From Lepas anatifera (Eukaryota; Arthropoda; Thecostraca; Lepadidae): 64,000 nt of DNA. Shown here in pieces: positions 20,690-64,000 of the stretch (position 1 is the stretch's first letter; every line of letters begins with the position of its first letter). The notes beneath the pieces were generated by a model. That model ran no database searches. It worked only from the letters and a program-made list of their open reading frames with translations, and was not told the DNA's origin. The DNA is taken from contig JAOTON010001570.1 in the NCBI GenBank assembly GCA_034440635.1, positions 768,010-832,009 on the forward strand, in the 5' to 3' direction. The translations under genes and the position numbers were made by a program.

Positions 20690-23109
20690 CTATTTATTTT
20701 CAGTCTTTATTCCATTTTAATTTATTCTCAGTCTTTATTCCTTTGATATTTATTCTCAGTCTTTGTTCCATTGATATGAAAGGAATCGTCTGTAGTGGAA
20801 GCTGTAAGGTAACTTAATTTTCAAAAAGGGCGTGAATATTTTTCCTCTCCAACTTCAAAAAAAAATTGTTGTTTCAGCAGGGAGACAAGCCCAAAAATTT
20901 CCTGTCCGAAATGCCCTTCTTTCCGATTTTCTCTCGGAAGCACTCGATGTAAAATACGGTCTACCACAACATCTGTTTGACTATGTATACAAACGGCAAC
21001 GATTTTATAAACAGCAGGTTTGTAGCTGTTACGTAAATGAACCATTTTACGGGGGACGTCACCTCCACTACTGACAGCATGCACTGCAGCTGCTCTGTCG
21101 CCATCCACTGCTGCTGCACGGCCCACCGTTCGACCCGGTGCCCGGCGAACGCCGACACACGAGCTGTCGGCGCCGACGCGAGCGGAAATTTCCACTGGCC
21201 GACGAAAAGATGGCCACTGGAGGCGCCCCCACTGCAAGGTGAACGAAGGCACATACCGCCGACACCCACCGGACGCGAGAGTGTAACACGATCCTGTCAG
21301 CTGCTGGAAGCGGATAGATTTTCAGCGATGCGTCTCATTACTCTCGCAACGGATATCTATTTGCAGTCGGAAAATTACTCGCTGACGTAAGCTGACCGTG
21401 TGTCGCGTCAGTTCGTCACGTCTCCGCGCGTGCGCGACGTTGTGGGCGTTCCCTGATATTCCCTGCCAACTCATCGGGTTGGCATCCGGTCATGCCAGCT
21501 TTGACCTGGTTCGAACTGACGTTTTCTAGATATATCCGGATATTACCGGACAGATCACCCAGTGCCAGCTGGCTTGTCGCGGACAGAACAGTGCGCCACC
21601 TATTTGCCAATTACGTGAGAAACCACGCATGTTTAGTTTGTTGCATGCATGCTGCATATGTGAGTTTCTACTTACAGGAATCGGAGATGCGTGAAAATAA
21701 TAGTTCGTGGTATTTGGTAGTATTCCTATGGACGAAGCAAGAGGGGGTCATGCCCTTGCCAATACTCCGGTTGTGGGGGAGGGAGCCCATGTAGCTGGCC
21801 CCTTCAATAGTTCGGTGTATAGCTAGCTGAAATGTGTTTCAATATTCACTCTTTATCTTTCATGCTTTATTCAACTTTGTTCAACAACCAAACGCTTACA
21901 CTTTCGGCTCGACCTCATAAAAGCTCTGAAACCTCATAAAACCTCATAATCTCTTCCACCACGTCAATCTTTTCAGTGAAATGATAATTCTAAATCTTCC
22001 ACAAAGTAATTCTTATTGTAAATGGATGCCGGGCTGGCTTCGGCTTATTCAATCGGTTTGACAACGTGCACCTGACTTGCATAGGACTTAATGAGCGAAT
22101 TCTGCCGGGGCAGTGATCGCCAGCGTGAATGGCGTGCTCCGATATATGTATGCATTCTGTTTCGAAATATGCGAATCGGTGTTAGGAGCTCGTTGAGATT
22201 TCTTTAGTTTCAAGGTGAGTTTTGCGATGCCACTAGCGATTCAAAGATGTGTGAGCACCTGACTGTCGGAAGGAACGTGTAGATATACATTCAAATATGT
22301 GAACGTATATACAGAACAAACTCTACGCGTTCTACGCACGGTTGCGAGGCGGGAAATGATTAATTGGGGTTCCATACGTGCTGTGGTTCGCTCTAATATC
22401 TATTTACACCTACATTATGCATGGTAAAGGTCAAACAGAAAGGGTGATGGCCCAATGATCCCCTGCTATACAACTGTCAGGACATATTCTGCCTTCCAGC
22501 AGGAGAAGCGTGCGCCACATTTGGAAGACCTTAGAGAATAGTGAGGTTTTTTCTTGTTGGTTTACATTAGCGGAACGCTGCGACTGATGCAAAAAAGACG
22601 ATATAACTCAAAGATTTGAGCGAATGTTGTCATACCAGCTGATAAGCAGATGCACTCTGTCTTTCTGCATCAAATGATATCAAAGCACAAAAAATTACTT
22701 ACTCTTTTCTTCCGTGGGACGGCAGTATTTACATCAGTGCAAAAGCCAGCTCTTCACACGTTAGACCACGGATGTAGGTTCATACATACATAGAATCTTT
22801 CACAGCTTTCATTGAATGACCAGGCCTGACCGTACTAACACGTGCTGTGCGGGGAGGGAGGGGCGGGTCCTAAGCTACCCCGACCCATTTTTCCGAGGTG
22901 ACCGGAAAACCGTTCGCCGCCGGAAAAATCTCCTTCTCTAAATTGGAGAGAACTGATGAGCACGTCAATTTGTATAGAAATTGTAAAAATCGGTCAATAA
23001 TTTTTACCTATAGGATTTCAAAATCAGACTTTTATTTTAAGGCCATCGAAATCGCGCGGTCGCACCAGTTCAAGATGCACCAGTTTGCCTGCACTGTAGA
23101 CCGAGTGGT
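20690..23109. other. Intergenic stretch with no supported gene
   Basis: A CpG-rich patch at about 21050-21300 is open in several frames but shows no family. A three-fold TATTCTCAGTCTTTRTTCC repeat lies at 20697-20772. Confidence 0.4.
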
Positions 23110-23960
23110 GACGTAATTACGTCATATATATTCGATTCATGAAGGTCAAGGTCAAAGGTCACAGATAAAGGTCATCGACCCCGCCATTCCGGTAAGATGA
23201 CATTACTCAGTATGGCTTATGTTATGCCATGACGTCATAGCTAAGGCGGCTCAATGCCAAGGTTAAGGTCAAATATAAAAACCGCCCCCGGTAGCTCATT
23301 TGGTAGAGCGTTGGCCTCCGGCCCGCTGCTCAGAAGCATGCAGTGGCAGTGCATGTCCAGGCTTTGGATCGGTTCCTCTGAGACGCTCCGGCGCTCAATA
23401 GTTTACCCGACGTACAGGTCGGCTGGCAACTGACTGGTGAGAGGGTGACCTGAGCGGGGCGGCCGTCCCTGTGCTTTGTGGGGCGTTAAACTTTGGCTTC
23501 TAAATCAACCCTTCATTGTGGGAGTTGCTCGTTCGGGTGGTGGGATCGGGGTCTCCGTGACAAGTCCATTGATGACTTTAGTGAGACTTCGACTCCAGCA
23601 GTCGAACTGAGAACAATCGGACAAAATTTATATAAAAAAGAAAAAAGCTTTTTCAGGGCCAAGCTCTCATTTCCCTCCCAAAGACTAAAGACTACTGTAG
23701 TGCCAGTTATATTGTACATTATTGGGAATATGTCATATTGTTACACATAGGTAAGTGACCTCGAATGACCTTGACCTCAAACTTTCAGAGAACATTGTGT
23801 GAGATCTTCCCTCTATGACTTGTGTCCGCTGTTAGTGTGTTCCTTGTTTTCTTGCACAATCACGGCATTTCTCAATAGGTCTCCAGCCCGGCCCATATTG
23901 GACCTTAAAAACCTCGTTTTACGTTGAAGATATTGACCTAGGTCAGTGAAGCTTCTTTAT
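23110..23960. mobile_element. Eroded AGGTCA-rich element, relative of the TTAA family, with a SINE inside
   Basis: GAAGGTCAAGGTCAAAGGTC at 23142, AAGGTCATCGACC at 23168, TGACCTTGACCTCAAA at 23767 and ACCTAGGTCAG at 23936 repeat the motif style of the TTAA elements. Ends could not be placed. A tRNA-like SINE head at 23285 separates the two portions. Confidence 0.4.
23285..23480 (+). mobile_element. tRNA-like SINE, second type
   Basis: CCCGGTAGCTCATTTGGTAG + AGCG is a good box A region. A weaker box B (GGATCGGTTCC) lies about 75 bases downstream and the unit ends GGGGCGTTAAAC. There is no cloverleaf with paired ends, so it is not called as a tRNA gene. Confidence 0.45.
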
Positions 23961-24218
23961 AATGTAGATTGTGATTTCGCATACGCGGGAGGGGAGCACT
24001 GTGGGCCAGATGCTTTTCCTCCACTACTTGCTGACGCCAGACCTCTCTCCTCTGCGCGTGTTAAAAAGAGAAAAACAAAACCCCTGGAGCCCTCGTATTT
24101 CATCGTTGTTAGTTTCGTCATTCATTGCTTTACCGTAACCGGTTTGTCTTTAGTAGCATCACATCTGCATTCTTTCCCATAGGGGAAGTGCATAGCTGGA
24201 AATTCAAATGCAAAATCA

Positions 24219-24335
24219 TAGGGCGATCCGGGGGGGATGGGGGCACCTGCCTCCCCCTATTGATCTTCGGCTCCCCCTGAAATGGTCACGCCCCCTCCCT
24301 CTGAGGTCGAACCAGCATAATGGCGAAGCAGTATA
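24219..24335. mobile_element. Possible worn hAT-like MITE fragment
   Basis: CATAGGGCGATCCGGGGGG followed by GGGGGCACCTGCCTCCCCC and CCCCTGAAATGGTCACG recalls the CATAGGCGGATCC family ends and interior. The right end was not found. Confidence 0.3.
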
Positions 24336-26441
24336 ATCTTGATAATCTCTGTCTTTAAACCGCAGCAATAATTTTTAAACTACAAAAATGCATACACCAA
24401 CTTTGTGAAAACGTAAACGCTCAGCACGAAGCATCGGAAAACTTATGCTTGTGCATTCTCCCTTGAAAATGCTTTAATCCCCCAAACCAATGTGCCCGGT
24501 TTTCGGACATTGGTATTTGACCAGGGACAACAGAGGAATTCTCCCTTTCCATGGCGCCGTTTATTATTATTATTTTTATTTATTATTATCATTATTATCA
24601 TTAGTCAGCGTTGTTTGAAACAGCATCAAAAACAACAAAAAGTATCGCAAAGGCGCCGTTCATGGTACCAAAAGGTGCTAAATTGACCACCTCTCCCCTG
24701 AGGCTTCGCTACCTTCCTTAACGAAATACGGGATCCGTTCTTGTTAGTGTGAAGGTAAATATCATTGACGGAGAGGAATGCTTACTTTTGGTTTTACTTG
24801 ATGACTTCGTAAACCAAAACCATAACCTGGTTTTCAATTCATGAAGCTTATCAGATCCAGCTAAATAATTATCATTGGTTTGCAGCCCAAATGCCCTAGA
24901 TGTGCTGTGTTTTGCAGCCCGACCACCCTAGATGTCCATTCACATGCCAGACAGTAAGCTGTGTCGCAGGGTACGGTGGGTAATGAATCAGCATTCCGTG
25001 CCGTAAGGGACTATCGACTCATGTCAGGACACACACGTCCCTGGTCTGGTGTAGAATCCACAACCGCGACAAATATGTGAGCAACACAAAAGAGTCGGTT
25101 CTAGCGTCCGCACGTGCATGAGTATTTGGATTAGAATTGATGAGAGTGTGGCTGAACGCTTCGGTGTATGAGCGGAATGGGCTGGAAATTAGCTAGCCAG
25201 GCTTGACTATCGATTTAAGCACACCACGGACGTGGATACTGGCTGGTGTGTGACACTTACGGCCGTACGAGTGGAATGTCTTTGTGAAAAGATAAGACGC
25301 AGCGCAGCTTTTGTAAATTTATGATCCATCACTTTCAGGGGCCATCAAATTGACTACGGTCAAGAGTGATACGAAATGGATCAATGGAAACCCAATGTGT
25401 TCGCGTTAATGGTAGCATCACGGTGCCCATTAACACCCGCACTTTGTTTGTTTATTTGTTTAATAAACAAATAAACAAATAAACAAAGTGTGGCTGTTAA
25501 TGAGCTCAAGTAAGAAACAACAACACAAGAAAAGGGGCATGGGACAGGTAGCACACAGGTGAATATCCACCGAGGCCCGAGGCCGCACGTTCCCCCGCCA
25601 TATCGTTGTCCAGCCCGACTGGAGGAAGTGCGTGAAATGGAAGCTGGTCCTGTGGTCACCATTTCAGGGCACATACTTGAAAGCATCGGCCATTCCGTAC
25701 ACAAATACACATCAGCGTTATGCCACCGAGTGTGAGTAAGGCAGAGGTCACGGTCCTACTGTGTCCCCTCTCGCTGGGCTCACGTGCTTTTATACACTAT
25801 ATCGGACCGTGCGTTCTCCAGTCACAATTCTGCAGCTAAGCAGGGTGAGAGCAGGGAGCGCAGCGCACGTGCGTTAGTGATCCACTGATTCGGGTGATTT
25901 TGTAGGATTACCGGTGGAACATTCTGCCATGATTTGGTCCCGGAGTTGCGGAAAATCTGGAAACTTTTGTCTTTCGTGCAAAGTGGCAATTCCTTCTTTT
26001 CATCATTGTAGTCCATTAGTATAGACCTATAATGTAACACCTCATTTGAATCTTTTCCCAATTATTGCCCTTTAAGTTTTTTGCATAAGATATGACCCAA
26101 ACGTGCATGTATTAGCATATGCTTGACTTATTGCAGTGTTACAGAAACCTGCACAATACCCGTCTGTAATCAGCCACGTTTTTGTTGTCAAGATACTTGA
26201 TTAGCACAAAGGGACATATTCTAACGGGAAGTTGTCACATACTCAAAAGCTTCAATTAGGTTACTATCCCAGATTCATTTTCTTGTGGATCGATTGAAAA
26301 GAACTGAGTTCCCTGACAAATGTGTGATTATCTTTAATCCTCCTGATGTGGTGGATATTGACGACACCGGAATACGTCAGCGGCTCATGCGCCGTCAGAC
26401 CCAAGCAATTATTCTTCCTCGTGATAATCAAGACGCATGGT
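24336..26441. other. Intergenic stretch with no supported gene
   Basis: Short ORFs only. It contains the AT-rich hairpin listed separately at 25428-25502. Confidence 0.4.
25428..25502. repeat. AT-rich foldback hairpin
   Basis: CATTAAC at 25428 pairs with GTTAATG at 25496-25502. Inside, CACTTTGTTTGTTTATTTG pairs with TAAACAAATAAACAAAGTG. One arm carries an extra AAATAAAC unit. Confidence 0.75.
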
Positions 26442-26449
26442 TGCATCCA

Positions 26450-26745
26450 TAGGCGGATCCAGGATTACCAACTGGGGGCATCTTCCAGGGGGGGCGCCAT
26501 CCAGACCAAGGGGCGCCACTTTTGACCGGCAAAATATATCAGGCGGGCGCATAATCCTATCGCTGGGTGCCGATTTTCGCATCGGGAAAGGGAGGGGTTG
26601 GAAGGGACGTTTCAGGGGGCGCCATCGACCTTTTAGGGGGGCACCGTGACCATTTCAGAGGGTGCCTAGGTTCGATCAAGGGGTGAGGGCCTATGATCAA
26701 GGGGTGGGGGCACATGCCCCCTTTGCCCCCTTGGATCTGCGTATG
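26450..26745. mobile_element. hAT-like MITE with 8-bp target duplication
   Basis: The left end is CATAGGCGGATCCAGGATTA and the right end TTGGATCTGCGTATG. The flanking octamers GTTGCATC (26442-26449) and GTTGCGTC (26746-26753) match at 7 of 8. The interior has GGGGGCGCCA repeats. It is non-coding. Eight-base duplications point to the hAT superfamily. Confidence 0.78.
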
Positions 26746-26811
26746 GTTGCGTCCACAATAAGCCAAATTGTTTTGTCTCTGCTCAAATGTTCAAGAATGT
26801 GAGTGGGAGAT

Positions 26812-26990
26812 GAGGTGGCTCAGTGAATAAAATCCCTGTTTTGTAAGCCCCTGGTCCCGTGTTCAAGTCCCGGTGGAGCCCCTAAATAAGTTGATCTGAT
26901 CCCCAAAATCCATTCCAACGACGAGGCGAAAGTTGGCGACGCCGTATGACCCTGGAAGTTGGTGCCTCGTTAAACCCCAAGATTTATAAG
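26812..26990 (+). mobile_element. tRNA-derived SINE
   Basis: The head GATGAGGTGGCTCAGTGAAT has a box A, and GTGTTCAAGTCCCGGTGGAG a box B. The body AAAGTTGGCGACGCCGTATG + ACCCTGGAAGTTGGTGCCTC + GTTAAACCCC is shared with the copies at 16877 (-) and 41019. Confidence 0.75.
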
Positions 26991-28198
<1,208 letters not shown>

Positions 28199-28656
28199 TA
28201 TAAAAAAACCGTTAAAAAGGCGAGAAACGTGATATTCATACCGTGTCCCCCAATAGCCGCTCCCGCCCTCCATCAAAAACCTATAAAAAACACTGCTTGG
28301 CATCATGACACCAGGGTCAGTCAAGGACGTCAAAAAATAAATCGATAACGTGTGCTGAGAAAAATGAAAAAAAATCACCAACCATACTCCCATTAACTAA
28401 ATCCCACCAGCCACACCTCGTCCACCGAGGGAGTACCAGCCCTGCTGTGACTCATGGGAGAAGGTGTCCGCAGCTGGGGGGCGGGGGGCGGAGGGGCAGC
28501 TCTGGTGTCTGCGCCGGCGCGAGCAGCAGCCCCGGGGCAGGGAGGGCCGCCCCACGCCCGAGACGACACCTCGCCGCCACTCTCGCACAGTCGTCCATCG
28601 ATTCGACGCGCGCCGTGAACGTGGGAGCTGACGACTACAGGGCAGCAGCGGCAGTC

Positions 28657-61718
<33,062 letters not shown>

Positions 61719-62137
61719 GTGAGAACCGGTGCTCAGCTGTGGGAGACAGAATGAAAGATGCTCATCCTTGATTAGCCACGGATCATGTGAAATACATGCG
61801 TAAGGTTTTCATTTTACAATAAAAATACAGTTGAAACACAAAAAATAAAACAACAAAACAGTACAAACCCGCGTTACTCTGTTTGGGAAGAGATCCCGTT
61901 TTTAATGTGTGTTTTAGTCTGTTGCATTGCAAATAGGGTGGTTGAAAAACTGAAACCACCGACAATTTCTGGCAATCGTTCTTCGCTCCATTATTCATCG
62001 TATCTTACACATAAAGCAAAAGCCTCAGCACAATTTTTTTCTTCAGTTTTCATATTTATGTAAGTGTGTGAACGCATCAGCCTCTGGTGAAAAATGCCTG
62101 TCATGTCAAATAAAAAAGCATACTACATCTAATAAAA

Positions 62138-62395
62138 TCACATTAAAATGACAATGAATAAATTACATCCCATGTGAAATGAATAACCCTTGACTTTTTG
62201 GTGTAGTAGTTGTGAGGCCCCTCGCAGGGAGTACAGGTGAACTCGGTCCATGGCCTTGCGTGTGGGCTCGACAACTCGGATGTTCGTGTAACCACATATT
62301 GTGTCTCTTTTTTGCCTGACTGGCAGGTGGTTTTCTTCTCTGAGTAGGTGTAGACCAATGAGTGATTGTTTCAGTGGAAAATGAGGGCTTTGCAT
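62138..62395 (-). other. Unassigned open segment in transporter intron 7
   Basis: Two minus-strand frames are open over the same bases: SLIGLHLLREENHLPVRQKR + DTICGYTNIRVVEPTRKAMD, and CQSGKKETQYVVTRTSELSS + PHARPWTEFTCTPCEGPHNY. The second has Cys and His spacing loosely like a transposase zinc-finger tail, but I cannot name a family. It may be a remnant of a mobile element. Confidence 0.25.
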
Positions 62396-62825
62396 GTCTT
62401 CACCATCCGTAGTTATTCGCGGTTTGTCTACAAGACCCCAGGAATTATAATTCGGCGAGGAACTTCACTTGTCGGGAAAGCAAGATACGCTGGCAACGCA
62501 GGAGTTGGCATGGTTGTAAAATCTGAACACGATCATTGTTTTTTCGCCTATCAATATTAATTTCAATCCCTTGCCAATGATTTTTTGAAGTGGTCATTGA
62601 ACACACAATTCCAGTAAATTAAATATAGAAATTGCAAGAAGTAATTAGATATAGTAAGTAAAATAATCAAACATATTAAACATAATAGTGCTTCATCCTC
62701 TAGAAAGGGAGCATAGAACTTTAGAAGTACCAAAGCAATAGGAAGCAAAGAAAGTGAGGAAGTAACAAAACAAAAACAGAACAACACCAAAGCGCCGGTC
62801 ATGCAGTGAACAGATATGATATTAC

Positions 62826-63031
62826 AATGCAAATGAGTACGGAAGGCAAAACAGACAGAAAAAATCATGAGTCGAAATAAGTAAATAAAATAAACAGCGA
62901 TAGCGTTTCGGGGTTGGTAATGAAGATAAGATAGTACAGCATGCAGATAGTACTGAAGGCAAAACAGAGACAGAAAAAAATCATGAGTCGAAATAAGTAA
63001 ATAACATAAACAGCGATAGCGATTCGGGGAG
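62826..63031 (+). repeat. Tandem duplication, offset 113 bp (transporter intron 7)
   Basis: GAAGGCAAAACAG, ATCATGAGTCGAAATAAGTA and AACAGCGATAGCG recur 113-115 bases apart with a few substitutions and small indels. Confidence 0.85.
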
Positions 63032-64000
63032 CCTGGCAGAATACCCTTTATTTTTGAGCCCTTGTTGTGGTTTGTTTTACTGTGCCAGTGGCACGCCATC
63101 CAGAAACCCCCTACCTCTCCGGATCCAGGAGGGAACCATGGAGTATCAACAATGTTATGAGCTGAGCAATTTATAAGTTAGCACAACATTTCCTAGAAAA
63201 ACTTTCTCGTGAGAGGTACAAGAGTCTTTGTGCCTTCGTTTGGAATATATTTCGATAGCTATACTAGGTCAGCAGCCTTTGTAGTGGTTCAACTTGAAAC
63301 GACAAAACGCTGAAAAGTCGTGTCCCTGTCGCGTGCCAGAGTGTTGACCCATTAACTGACCAAACTTGTGAGCCGAATGCTACCTACCGTTGGCTGTCCC
63401 AGCCAATCGATCTTATTAGCTGCCGTGGAGGACTCCCTTCACCTTTCACCGCGAGAAATTTAGTCACCTGCTCAATTAGCCCACTGCCCTCAATATCAGT
63501 ATCCGACTATCGTCGATCCAGGCCGTGTGCCTAATTCCACTGTGTGCACTTTGTGCGGCTCGGAAGCCACTTTATTGGTGTTCAATGGCCATTGGAGCGA
63601 ATTGCTGTGATTGTGTGCCGCATAGTTTGATGTGTCATCCATTCTCAAATCCGCTAGTTTGATTGCCTAAAAGTTTGATCCTGAGTAACACCATGTGCCG
63701 GGATCATATTGAGTCCAGGAGTCAGAGTCAATGAATTTTGCACTTTATGGGTGCTGGAACATTTCTTGGTTCAGTTGAAAATGGTTTTGGATACCTACGT
63801 CTGCTTTTGCTTACTGTTTTGGATTAAATCAATTTAATCTAGGACACGTTCAGATGTTTCACTTATTGTGCGCGTCGACGAGCATGGACCGTGATACCAT
63901 GGGTGGATCCGGGAGCACAAGGATAATCACCCAAGGTCCCAAAACGTCAAATTTCCACGCCGTTTTAACCAATTCGGCCTATTTTCTGCTTCTAAAGAAT
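63032..64000. other. Right edge, transporter intron 7, no supported exon
   Basis: No SLC6 TM7 exon found. GGGTGGATCCGGGAGCAC at 63901 could be the left end of another CATAGGCGGATCC element cut by the window. Confidence 0.35.

Noticed and set aside
20821..21290. Overlapping ORFs in the CpG-rich patch
   Set aside because: Several frames open at once, no homology recognised, no exon signals in register.
23285..23360. tRNA gene
   Set aside because: Good box A, but no paired acceptor stem and a weak box B at the wrong distance; treated as a SINE head.
62563..63099. 178-codon minus-strand ORF
   Set aside because: Covers a tandem duplication; Leu/Phe/Ser-rich translation of AT-rich sequence with no domain.

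Overview
This is a stretch of animal (bilaterian) nuclear genome. It has GT-AG introns, exons of about 75 to 210 bases, long repeat-filled introns, microsatellites, tRNA-derived SINEs, a CR1/Jockey-like non-LTR fragment, a Penelope-like retroelement with a GIY-YIG domain, and many small DNA transposons. There is no operon structure and no bacterial or viral gene content. The mix resembles a marine invertebrate, but nothing here fixes the phylum.

Two host genes can be assembled, both on the + strand. (1) TAF11, a TFIID histone-fold subunit, lies at 907-5304 in six exons with consistent splice phases (264 residues). It has a low-complexity acidic/proline N-terminus and a C-terminal tail outside the domain. 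A 95-bp tandem duplication spans its stop codon. (2) An SLC6-family Na+/Cl--coupled neurotransmitter/amino-acid transporter starts at about 28657 and runs off the right edge. Eight exons (28657-61718) cover the N-terminus through TM6. Its TM1 glycine and overall look favour the amino-acid/glycine/GABA side over the monoamine side. Exon 7 contains two local frame detours that each restore the frame. The first 290 bases hold an unassigned coding-like fragment with an in-frame TAG.

The rest is accessory DNA. Its dominant component is a family of 0.84-1.2 kb non-autonomous elements with TTAA target duplications and CCC(T/G)CGCCC-type terminal inverted repeats (piggyBac-like). Copies are at 7627-9449 (with a second copy nested at 8369-9206), 11590-12606, 31341-32540, 39113-39954 and 47620-48645, plus eroded relatives near 23.1-23.9 kb and 28.9-29.45 kb. 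They are unusually rich in AGGTCA/TGACCT, the nuclear-receptor half-site. A second family of about 190-300 bp MITEs with CATAGGCGGATCC ends and 8-bp target duplications (hAT-like) is at 10057, 11453, 26450, 40491, 45804 and probably 49485. One of them hosts a TTAA element. At least three SINE copies share a conserved body downstream of a tRNA-like head.

Other landmarks are a 1.8 kb minisatellite with a 31-bp unit (13155-14935) that is largely open in all six frames, a Penelope-like element whose C-terminal half precedes its N-terminal half, bounded on both outer sides by (TA)n arrays (29581-31263, minus strand), and a non-LTR reverse transcriptase fragment carrying a template-switch-like foldback (19717-20686, minus strand). 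Four introns of the transporter (1, 3, 4 and 7) have absorbed most of the insertions.
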